From: an uncultured Bacillota bacterium | GTDB lineage: Bacteria > Bacillota_I > Bacilli_A > RFN20 > CAG-826 | DNA: 7,210 bases | NCBI GenBank assembly: GCA_949298295.1 | Contig: CASFWS010000051.1 | Span: forward strand, 1-7,210 | Direction: 5' to 3' | Shown here: positions 1-5,811 of the stretch, one piece after another | Position numbering within the stretch: position 1 is the first letter of the stretch | Layout of the letters: every line of letters starts with the position of its first letter | Program-made: the position numbers and the translations under genes | The notes under the pieces: generated by a model | Database searches by the model: none | The model's input: only the letters and a program-made list of their open reading frames with translations | What the model was told of the DNA's origin: nothing

Positions 1-252
1 TACATCGCCGACGGAGCCATCAACATCGAGGAACTCTTCGACGAGCTCGGCCTCGACTTCGAGGAAAGCGGGAGCGAGTCGGAGACCCTCGGGGGCTTCC
101 TCACCGAGCTTATCCTCGCCGAGAATCTGAAGGTCGGCTGCAGCTGCGAATACGGCGGCTACCGCTTTACCATCCTCGCCCTTGGGAAACTTAAGGCCAT
201 ACGCCGGGTCCTCATCGAGCCGCTCAAGAAGGAAGAGACGGAGGAAGAATGA
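1..252 (+). CDS. CorC/HlyC-type transporter-like protein, C-terminal fragment (5' end outside window)
   Basis: Frame 1 is open from the first base to TGA at 250-252, giving 83 residues of the end of a longer protein. The fragment reads as the CorC_HlyC (transporter-associated) domain: it opens with IADGAINIEELFDELGLDF, matching the family pattern of a G followed by a 'leel...lgl' helix. It continues with a TLGGFLTELI helix and a YGGYRFTIL strand, and ends in a basic/acidic tail. In this family the domain follows a DUF21/CNNM membrane domain and two CBS domains, which would lie to the left of the window. Members are membrane proteins linked to divalent cation (Mg/Co) efflux; the old name 'hemolysin' is misleading. 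The stop overlaps the next start (ATGA, 249-252), implying translational coupling. Family call good; substrate unknown. Confidence 0.8.
   Translation, partial: YIADGAINIEELFDELGLDFEESGSESETLGGFLTELILAENLKVGCSCEYGGYRFTILALGKLKAIRRVLIEPLKKEETEEE
240..244 (+). promoter_or_regulatory. Ribosome binding site of the P-loop kinase gene
   Basis: GGAGG lies 4 bases before the ATG at 249, inside the last codons of the upstream gene. The spacing is slightly short, but it supports this start and the ATGA overlap. Confidence 0.6.
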
Positions 253-719
253 GGCTCCTCGTCGTCCTTTCCGGCCTCCCGGGGAGCGGGAAGAGCTTCT
301 TCGCCCGTTCCCTCTTGCCTTCTCCTTATCGCCTCCTCGTCGAGGAAGACGAAGTCCGGGAACGCCTTTGCGGAACCGATCGCCCCTATTCAATGCAAGC
401 GGTCAAGGACAAAATGGCCCGGGAAGCGAGCTCCTTTCTTTCTTCGAAGGAAAACGCGGTCGTGTATTTCGAGGCCGCCCACCTCCTGAGCCGCGACCGC
501 CTTGCTGCCCTTACGGCCGTTTCTTCTTGGGATAAGGCCGTTTTGCTATGGTTTTCGACACCGATTGAGGTTTGCCGTGCCCGGAATGCCCTCCGGCCCG
601 CGGCCCGGCGGGTTCCCGATAGCGTCTTTGCATTCATGGCATCCTCCTTCGAGTCCCCGAGCAAGGAAGAGGAAAAGCGCTTTTCCTTCGTGTATGATTA
701 CGCGCAGCCTGCCCTTTAG
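249..719 (+). CDS. Small P-loop kinase / AAA_33-type ATP-binding protein, polynucleotide-kinase-like
   Basis: A 156-residue cytoplasmic protein with Walker A GLPGSGKS at residues 9-16 right after a hydrophobic first strand. An acidic-basic DEVRERL segment (34-40) matches the 'D-x-x-R' of T4 polynucleotide-kinase-like enzymes. A lid region has RNALR (112-116) and RRVPDSV (120-126), followed by FESP (134-137) and an E-rich turn, which is the typical 'R..R...VP......fE.P...E' pattern. The strand that usually reads 'D-A-T-N' is FEAAH (74-78) here, so Asp is replaced by Glu and Thr by Ala, an unusual variant. The length suits a stand-alone kinase domain. It overlaps the CorC/HlyC-like gene by 4 bases and precedes the metalloprotease by 17 bases, probably in one operon. 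Substrate unknown: the family includes nucleic-acid-end, sugar and toxin kinases. No partner antitoxin-like gene is seen. Confidence 0.75.
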   Translation: MRLLVVLSGLPGSGKSFFARSLLPSPYRLLVEEDEVRERLCGTDRPYSMQAVKDKMAREASSFLSSKENAVVYFEAAHLLSRDRLAALTAVSSWDKAVLLWFSTPIEVCRARNALRPAARRVPDSVFAFMASSFESPSKEEEKRFSFVYDYAQPAL

Positions 720-726
720 GCAGGCC

Positions 727-731
727 GGAGG
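727..731 (+). promoter_or_regulatory. Ribosome binding site of the M6 metalloprotease gene
   Basis: GGAGG sits 5 bases before the ATG at 737, in the 17-base gap after the kinase stop. It fixes the start so that the protein begins with a good lipoprotein signal peptide. Confidence 0.75.
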
Positions 732-736
732 TCGAT

Positions 737-3205
737 ATGTTCAAACGTAAATCGGGGGCTTTTTTCCTTCTCTTGGTTCTGTCGCTGGGATCTTGTGTCC
801 CTACCCAAACGCTTTCTTCTTCGAGCGGCAGTTCCGAGGAGGCAGGTTCTTCCGTAGAAAACAGCAGCGAGGCTCCCGTCCGGCACGACCTCGTCTTCGA
901 CGGGAATAGCGTCCGCCTTTCCGATGGCACCTTTTCCCTTCCTAGCGGCGGAGCTTCCTTTTCCTTTGCCTACGAGGGTGGCTACCGCCTCGGGACGCCC
1001 TTCCTCTCCCTTTCCCGGAACGCCTCCTTTTCCTCGCTGAACCCCCTTCCGGGGATCGAAAGCGTCGACTTTACTTTCTCCTACCTCGAGGAAGAGGGCG
1101 AGGTTGCCCTTCTTCTCGGGGACGAAGGCGGCTATTACGCCCGGCTCCCCCTCGTAACCGGGACCTCCCTTTCCGCCGGGACTGATTTTTCCTACGGGTA
1201 TTCGGCCTTCCGCCTCGAGACGTCCTGCCCGATTGCCCTCAGTCAAGGCTCCCTTTCCTTCGTCGACGAAGGAGCGGTCCCCCTCGTCGGGGTAAGCCTC
1301 GAGACGACGTCGGAGGATGCTCCCTTCGGCTCTTCCCTTTCCTCTTTCGTGGGCGGCGTCTCGGCCAGTTTCGCCGATGGCTCGACCCGCCTTTTGGCCG
1401 AAGGCGAGTATTCCCTTCTCTCCGAGGGAGACGGGGATCCGAAGCCGGATACTCTCCTTGGCGAATCCCACGCCGGGACCGCCCACCTAACGGCTTCCTA
1501 TCTTGGGGTTTCCTCCGCCCAAGCCTCCTTCCGCGTCCATGACCCCGAGGAAATTTCCGCGGTTACGGCGATTTCCCTTCCTTTCGAAGGGGCCGTTTAC
1601 CTCTATCCGGGGGAAACCCTCGCCGTCCCTTACGAGGTTTCGCCCGCTGAGGCCGAGGAAGCGGTGGCTATGACGAGCGACAATCCCTCGGTTATTGCCG
1701 TCGAGGGGAAGCGCATCCGGGCCCTCGAGGGCGGTAGTGCCCGGGTGAACCTAAGGGCGTCAACGGCCTCGGCCTCCTTCGACGTCATCGTGATCGATGA
1801 CGAACGGGTCCAGGTCGCCCCGGGGAAGCTTACGGCTCGGGATTTCGGGGCCCGCTACGCCCCGAGCCTTGGGGAACAGAAGATCCTCGTCGTGCCGGTT
1901 CAGCTTTCCGGAAGCACTTCCTTCGAATGGAACGAGGCCGAGCTCGCGGCGGTGGAGGAGGCGACCTTCTCCTACGAGCGCTTCGACTCCCTCGTCAGCT
2001 ATTACGAGCGGGCCTCGAACGGGCGCCTTCGCCTGAGCGGGGAAGTGGCCGGGACGATGGACAACATGTTCCAAAGCTCCTATAGCGAGAGCTACCTTTC
2101 CAACGATCCCGACGGCTCGCGCCTATTGGCCCTCTTCGAGGAATGCCTCGACTGGCTTTATGCCCAGGACATCGACCTCGATAGCTACGACTCCGACGAC
2201 GACGGCCACATCGATTCCATCCACTTTTTCGTCGACGGCGGGGCCGATGCCGGATGGAACAATTCCCTTTGGCCCCACATGGCGACCGTGGCGATGGAAG
2301 CCGGCACCCTCGAGGAGCCGACAATCATGTCCTATTCCCTTAGTAATCTCGGCTTCCTCGGTTCCTCTGCCATCGCGACTATCCACGAGCAAGGGCATAT
2401 CTACGGCATCGAGGACTACTACGACTATAGCGGCTATCTCGATCTCATCGGCGGCTTCGACATACAGGACCTCAACATGGGCGACTGGAATTCCTTCTCG
2501 AAGATGGCCCTCGGTTGGGTCGATCCCCTTTATGTCGATCTCGAGCTCGGCGAGGAAATCGAAGTGGAGCTCGCCCCGGCTGCCCTCGGGGGAAGCCCCC
2601 TTCTTCTTGCGACCGACTGGAACGGGACGGCCTATGACGAATACGTCTTGCTCGAGCTCTTCTCGCGCTACGGGAACAACGAGATTTCCTGGGACGAGTA
2701 TTCCTCCTCTTACGGCGACCTCGGGGAGGGCGGAATCCGCCTTTACCACGTCGATGCCCGCCTGGCCTCGCGCCTATCTTCTTCGTCCCTTCTCTCCTAT
2801 GTCGACGACTCCTTCCTCCTTCAGTCCGCCGGGCAAGATGAAAGCGAGATGACCTACCAAGTCGGCCACAACAACTCCTTCTACGGCTCCGACTACGCTT
2901 CCGACAATATCTCGGCCGATAGGTTGACCGGGGTCAGCCAGTACTATCTCCTCAACCTCATCCAGAAGGGCGGGACCAATACCTTTGCCGATCCCTATTC
3001 CCGGGACAAATACCTCGACGAGGACGATCTCTTCCTCACGGGCGACAGCTTCTCGATGGACGCTACCCTCGGCACTTCCCCCTACGGGGAAGAGTTCTTC
3101 CGTAACGGGGACTCCTTCAATAATGGTGACGACTTCCCCTATGTGATCGAATTCCTGGAGGTAACCCCGACCGGGGCCCGGGTTCGCATCTACCGGGGCG
3201 TTTGA
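737..3205 (+). CDS. Lipoprotein M6-family (immune inhibitor A-like) zinc metalloprotease with N-terminal Ig-like domains
   Basis: An 822-residue predicted surface lipoprotein: KRK, a hydrophobic core and lipobox LGSC (17-20) with Cys20 as lipid anchor, then a Ser/Glu-rich linker to about residue 47. Residues about 48-205 are beta-rich and unrecognised; 207-267 resemble a Big_3-type Ig-like domain; about 273-353 are BIg2-like. The protease domain starts near 380 (KILVVPVQL, 382-390), has an acidic Ca-loop-like segment DSDDDGHID (485-493), then HEQGHIYGIED at 550-560: zinc ligands His550 and His554, catalytic Glu551, and the M6 pattern HExxHxxGxxD. NSFSKMALGW (585-594) and LYHVDA (669-674) are further M6 landmarks. 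Family members are secreted proteases that degrade host or environmental proteins; this substrate is unknown. Likely last gene of the transporter-kinase-protease unit, closed by the terminator at 3224. The Ig-like domains ahead of the catalytic domain probably act as spacer or binding modules (inference). Confidence 0.88.
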   Translation: MFKRKSGAFFLLLVLSLGSCVPTQTLSSSSGSSEEAGSSVENSSEAPVRHDLVFDGNSVRLSDGTFSLPSGGASFSFAYEGGYRLGTPFLSLSRNASFSSLNPLPGIESVDFTFSYLEEEGEVALLLGDEGGYYARLPLVTGTSLSAGTDFSYGYSAFRLETSCPIALSQGSLSFVDEGAVPLVGVSLETTSEDAPFGSSLSSFVGGVSASFADGSTRLLAEGEYSLLSEGDGDPKPDTLLGESHAGTAHLTASYLGVSSAQASFRVHDPEEISAVTAISLPFEGAVYLYPGETLAVPYEVSPAEAEEAVAMTSDNPSVIAVEGKRIRALEGGSARVNLRASTASASFDVIVIDDERVQVAPGKLTARDFGARYAPSLGEQKILVVPVQLSGSTSFEWNEAELAAVEEATFSYERFDSLVSYYERASNGRLRLSGEVAGTMDNMFQSSYSESYLSNDPDGSRLLALFEECLDWLYAQDIDLDSYDSDDDGHIDSIHFFVDGGADAGWNNSLWPHMATVAMEAGTLEEPTIMSYSLSNLGFLGSSAIATIHEQGHIYGIEDYYDYSGYLDLIGGFDIQDLNMGDWNSFSKMALGWVDPLYVDLELGEEIEVELAPAALGGSPLLLATDWNGTAYDEYVLLELFSRYGNNEISWDEYSSSYGDLGEGGIRLYHVDARLASRLSSSSLLSYVDDSFLLQSAGQDESEMTYQVGHNNSFYGSDYASDNISADRLTGVSQYYLLNLIQKGGTNTFADPYSRDKYLDEDDLFLTGDSFSMDATLGTSPYGEEFFRNGDSFNNGDDFPYVIEFLEVTPTGARVRIYRGV

Positions 3206-3223
3206 TTCCCCTTGGCTGTCCTA

Positions 3224-3246
3224 GGGGCCCAAGCGGCCCCTTTTTT
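3224..3246 (+). terminator. Rho-independent terminator after the M6 metalloprotease gene
   Basis: GGGGCC (3224-3229) pairs perfectly with GGCCCC (3235-3240) around the 5-base loop CAAGC, followed directly by six T (3241-3246). It lies 18 bases after the stop codon and closes the left plus-strand unit. Confidence 0.92.
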
Positions 3247-3269
3247 GTCATATCAATGGCAAAATCCGC

Positions 3270-3349
3270 GGCAAAACCCCCTTCAAAATGAAAAAGATGG
3301 CAAGGCCAAGAAGCCTTAATGAGACGCCATTTGCTTTCATTTGGGTGCC
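3270..3349. repeat. Imperfect inverted repeat, possible structured RNA element
   Basis: Nested complementary arms can be paired by eye: GGCA (3270-3273) with TGCC (3346-3349), CCC with GGG (3343-3345), AAATGAAA (3286-3293) with TTTCATTT (3335-3342), and ATGGC (3297-3301) with GCCAT (3326-3330). An inner AAGGC (3302-3306) pairs with GCCTT (3313-3317). Small internal loops separate the arms. It lies between two convergent terminators. It could be a small RNA, a 3' structure of read-through transcript, or the relic of a small mobile element; no target-site duplication or promoter was found. Confidence 0.4.
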
Positions 3350-3475
3350 TTCAAGCATTCCTCTTCCTCGCCTCTTCCTTCCTTCTTCTTTGGTGGAACG
3401 AAAAATCCCTTCCAGCTCAAGACAGCAAGGGCTACATGATTGGATAATCGACCATCTTGGAGTCCTTGGAAGGAT

Positions 3476-3502
3476 AAGAAAAGAGCCGCGCTTGGCGGCT
3501 CT
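3476..3502 (-). terminator. Rho-independent terminator of the minus-strand lipoprotein gene
   Basis: Read on the minus strand, AGAGCCGC (3502-3495) pairs perfectly over 8 bases with GCGGCTCT (3489-3482) around a 5-base loop (3494-3490). It is followed by a T-rich run TTTTCTT (3482-3476). It begins 19 bases after the stop codon at 3522. Confidence 0.9.
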
Positions 3503-3521
3503 AGGATGAAGTTAGAGAGGC

Positions 3522-5612
3522 TTAGTAGGCTGCGCAGGTCCATTCGACGACGATGCATCCGCTATCGGAATCGTAGCTGATGGCCGCGTTCCCAGCCGGG
3601 TATTCCTCGCACTGGAAGGATAGGAGGCTTCCGTCCTTCCCTTCCGAGATGTCCTCAAAGTAATAAGGCGTACCGTAGATATCGATAGTCGTTCCGAGGA
3701 GCTGTTCGGAATAGAGGGACGTATTGGCCTCGTCGGTGAAGATCCGAATGGTAGCGGTTGGCATCCAAGTGCTGTCGTATCCGGTCGTGAGGGTCGCCCG
3801 TTCGTACTCGAAGGTCGGCTCGGCCGCGGCTTCGAAGGGGATGCCGTAGTCGGTCATGTTCCAACTGGCTTCGAGGCTCGACCAGGCGAATTCGGCCTCC
3901 CCGTCCGCGGCCGTCACGGTGAGGACGGCCGTGTTGACGGTGCCCATCCCCATGCTGCCCTCGCCGGAGCTCGTGAAGGTAACGTTCGCCGTTCCGACGG
4001 ACTTGACGTCAAGTTCGACCGGGAGGAGCCAGCACATGGAATCGTAGTCGATCTGCATCTCGCTTCCAAGGGTCACGTCGAGGATGGTCGGGTCATCGAT
4101 GTCGATGCTGATGGCGGTGAGGTCGAAGACTTCGTCCATCGACCCGGTTTCCGGATTGATTTTGAGATAAGCGGTATCGCCTCCGAGGGGGAGAGTCACG
4201 GTGTTGGTCGTTTCCATCGTGCCCCAGTCGGTGCTGCTCGTTACCGTAGCCCCGTTGGCCGTCGTCGAAGCAAACTGGTTCATCATGGGGAAGAGGGGAA
4301 TCGAAGCCCCGCGGTCTTGGACGACGACGTCCTCGACGACGATGAGCTCCGGCTCGATGACATCGCCGAAGTAGAGGTCGAAGGTCCCGGCCTTGGCGAA
4401 GGTGTAGCCGCTCCAGGAATCGGCCGGCTCGGTCAAAGCCTCCGGGTCGCTGGCCCCGGTGAGCTTGATGCTCCTCCCGTTGAGGGCGGTGGAGGGGGCA
4501 AAGACCGTGTCATAGGAGAGGGTCGGGGTGTCGCCGACTTGGAAGACGGCCTCGCCGAGGTCGTCGTAGCCGCTTTGCCCTTCGAGGACCGGGGTGCCTT
4601 CGATGCCGGTCACGTAGTAGCTGTCGAGATCCTCGAGAAGCGGGGCTTCCGGATCGGTCGCCGGGATTTCGCCGTAGACGATGTCGGAGGCCATGACGGT
4701 GCCGGTATAAGAGGTTCCGCCGGTGGCCACGGCATGGTTTTCATAGTCCCAGGATGCCACTTCGCAGCTGATGGTCGTGGCGATGACGGTGGTGAGGTCG
4801 TAGGTCGGGTTGCCTTCTTCGTCGGCCTCCCCGTCGACGAAGCTGAAGATGCCGGTGTATGAATAGCACTGGTAGTAGGAATCTTTCGGGGCCTCGTAAT
4901 AGGCGGCAACGGTCACGCTATAGCCGTCCTCGTTGGCCGTGGCGGCGCGGACCTCGATTTCGGTGGCGGCTTGCTTGTTCCCGCCGTACCAGGGGTCGCC
5001 GGCATTGAAGCTCCAGTAGTCGAAGAGGCTCGCGAGGCTGTTTTGGGCGATCTGGTAGTCGAGGGTCTCCCGGACCTGCTCGGCCGTCACCGATTGGGTG
5101 CCATCGGCTTCGCCTTCCTCGACGACCATGCGGCGGCTCGCCTGGTTGGGTACCTGGACGTCGTAGTAGACGTCGCCGATGAGGCCGTAGTAGGAAGCGC
5201 TGGTCGTCGCCGGGCTAGACGAGTTGTTGACGGTGGTGGTAAGGGCCTCTTCGGCGGTGACTTCGCGGGTAATCGTCTCCTTCGTCGTCGAGTAGGCCGT
5301 CTCCCCGTTGATCTCGTTCGTCCAGCTCACGACGCTCTTGCTCATCAAGGTATCAAAGACACTCTTGAGGCCTTCGGAGGTCGTGAGGACCTCCGGAACC
5401 GTCGGGGCCGGGATGCTGCTCGACTCGGAGGAAGAGCTGTCCTCGCTCGAAGAGGAGCTTTCGGAGCCCGATCCGCCTTCCTCTATAGAGGAAGAAGCGG
5501 CGCCCGTTGAAGAGGTTGATTCCCCTTCGCTCGACGAACTGACGTCTGTCGGGCCGCAGCCGGCAAGGACGAGTCCCGCTGCGATGGCAAGAAGATACGC
5601 TGGCTTTTTCAT
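3522..5612 (-). CDS. Large surface lipoprotein of unknown function with Ser/Glu-rich linker and Ig-like domain
   Basis: A 696-residue protein with a clear lipoprotein signal: MKK, an Ala/Leu-rich core and lipobox LAGC (16-19), so Cys19 should be the lipid anchor on the outer face of the membrane. Residues about 20-68 form a Ser/Glu-rich low-complexity linker. Residues about 78-310 form a beta-rich domain with many Tyr, Thr and Ser, not recognised. A segment of about 485-570 (DPTILDV near its start, VGTANVTF, then TAVLTVTA at its end) resembles a bacterial Ig-like BIg2 domain. The last 120 residues are another beta-rich domain ending in two Cys close to the C terminus (CIVVEWTC), which could form a disulfide. 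No catalytic motif is visible. It could be a binding, adhesive or cell-envelope protein. It is transcribed divergently from the second M6-like gene, sharing a 199-base control region with a cre-type operator, and ends at its own terminator. Confidence 0.85.
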   Translation of the reverse strand: MKKPAYLLAIAAGLVLAGCGPTDVSSSSEGESTSSTGAASSSIEEGGSGSESSSSSEDSSSSESSSIPAPTVPEVLTTSEGLKSVFDTLMSKSVVSWTNEINGETAYSTTKETITREVTAEEALTTTVNNSSSPATTSASYYGLIGDVYYDVQVPNQASRRMVVEEGEADGTQSVTAEQVRETLDYQIAQNSLASLFDYWSFNAGDPWYGGNKQAATEIEVRAATANEDGYSVTVAAYYEAPKDSYYQCYSYTGIFSFVDGEADEEGNPTYDLTTVIATTISCEVASWDYENHAVATGGTSYTGTVMASDIVYGEIPATDPEAPLLEDLDSYYVTGIEGTPVLEGQSGYDDLGEAVFQVGDTPTLSYDTVFAPSTALNGRSIKLTGASDPEALTEPADSWSGYTFAKAGTFDLYFGDVIEPELIVVEDVVVQDRGASIPLFPMMNQFASTTANGATVTSSTDWGTMETTNTVTLPLGGDTAYLKINPETGSMDEVFDLTAISIDIDDPTILDVTLGSEMQIDYDSMCWLLPVELDVKSVGTANVTFTSSGEGSMGMGTVNTAVLTVTAADGEAEFAWSSLEASWNMTDYGIPFEAAAEPTFEYERATLTTGYDSTWMPTATIRIFTDEANTSLYSEQLLGTTIDIYGTPYYFEDISEGKDGSLLSFQCEEYPAGNAAISYDSDSGCIVVEWTCAAY

Positions 5613-5627
5613 TTGTAATGTATCTTT

Positions 5628-5634
5628 CTCCTTT
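5628..5634 (-). promoter_or_regulatory. Ribosome binding site of the minus-strand lipoprotein, long spacing
   Basis: AAAGGAG on the minus strand lies 15 bases before the ATG at 5612, longer than usual. No alternative in-frame ATG, GTG or TTG lies nearer, and the ATG gives an ideal lipoprotein signal, so the start is kept. Confidence 0.55.
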
Positions 5635-5680
5635 CGTTGGTATTTTCGACAAATGTGGAAAAAAGAAACTAATTCTTTGA

Positions 5681-5694
5681 TGAAACCGCTTTCA
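5681..5694. promoter_or_regulatory. Catabolite responsive element (cre), likely CcpA or LacI-family operator
   Basis: TGAAACCGCTTTCA matches the CcpA consensus TGWAANCGNTNWCA at every defined position. The flanking A (5680) and T (5695) extend the palindrome and also satisfy the longer WTGNAANCGNWWNCAW form. The central CG is typical of LacI-family operators. It lies 68 bases before the lipoprotein start (minus strand) and 117 before the M6-like start (plus strand), so it could act on either gene. Another LacI-family regulator is possible, since no regulator gene is in the window. Confidence 0.7.
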
Positions 5695-5745
5695 TTAAAT
5701 AAACATTTCCTTTTCGCTTACCCCGTTTATCCTTTCACGCGGGCG

Positions 5746-5784
5746 ATAGGTGACCTGATAGTGAGGCATAGGTGGCCTACGCCT
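5746..5784. repeat. Tandem palindromic sites ATAGGTGRCCT, 22 bases apart
   Basis: ATAGGTGACCT (5746-5756) and ATAGGTGGCCT (5768-5778) differ at one of 11 bases and start 22 bases apart, about two helical turns. Each is itself palindromic (AGGT/ACCT in the first; TAGG/CCTA in the second). The second extends to AGGCaTAGG-TGG-CCTAcGCCT (5764-5784), which could also fold as an RNA hairpin just before the ribosome binding site. Paired sites on one face of the helix suggest a dimeric regulator, but the regulator is unknown. Confidence 0.45.
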
Positions 5785-5800
5785 TTACCCTTATTTTGTT

Positions 5801-5806
5801 AGGAGG
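5801..5806 (+). promoter_or_regulatory. Ribosome binding site of the M6-like pseudoprotease gene
   Basis: A full AGGAGG lies 5 bases before the ATG at 5812. This fixes the start and shows that the plus strand, not the opposing long open frame, is the coding strand here. Confidence 0.85.
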
Positions 5807-5811
5807 ACCTG

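Larger units (their letters stand above)
3206..3521. other. Convergent intergenic region (316 bases), no credible gene
   Basis: The gap lies between the stop of the plus-strand protease and the stop of the minus-strand lipoprotein. It holds a terminator for each gene (3224-3246 plus, 3476-3502 minus) and, between them, an imperfect stem-loop region (3270-3349). A direct repeat GGCAAAAtCC / GGCAAAAcCC occurs at 3258-3267 and 3270-3279. The remaining stretch, about 3350-3475, shows nothing recognisable. A 73-codon plus-strand frame (3288-3509) lacks a ribosome binding site and runs through the minus-strand terminator, so it is not called. Confidence 0.7.
5613..5811. promoter_or_regulatory. Divergent promoter and control region
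   Basis: This 199-base, locally AT-rich gap separates the minus-strand lipoprotein from the plus-strand M6-like gene, so promoters for both must lie here or just inside the genes. It contains a cre-type operator (5681-5694), two TAGGTGRCCT palindromes (5747-5756 and 5769-5778) and both ribosome binding sites. No -35/-10 pair of good quality was found on either strand. The best plus-strand candidate, TTTCAC (5733-5738) with GATAGT (5757-5762) at 18-base spacing, is weak. Confidence 0.7.

Noticed and set aside
249..719. Zeta-type toxin of a toxin-antitoxin pair
   Set aside because: No small antitoxin gene lies beside it; the gene is coupled to a transporter-like gene and the lid motif fits PNK-like kinases better.
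716..1486. 256-codon minus-strand frame opposite the M6 protease N-terminal region
   Set aside because: Gly/Lys/Glu-rich composition without a family resemblance; it is a shadow of the plus-strand gene.
3288..3509. 73-codon plus-strand frame in the convergent gap
   Set aside because: No ribosome binding site, composition unlike the neighbours, and it reads through the minus-strand terminator hairpin.
4317..5510. Two plus-strand frames (181 and 179 codons) opposite the minus-strand lipoprotein
   Set aside because: Both are Gly/Val/Asp/Arg-rich shadows with no ribosome binding site or domain; the minus strand has the lipoprotein signal and terminator.
5400..5560. Ser/Glu linker DNA as a CRISPR or tandem repeat array
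   Set aside because: The repetition comes from Ser and Glu codons in a coding linker; there are no regular repeat-spacer units.
5764..5800. Hairpin plus T-rich run as a terminator of an upstream plus-strand gene
   Set aside because: There is no plus-strand gene between 3206 and 5811, and the T run is interrupted.
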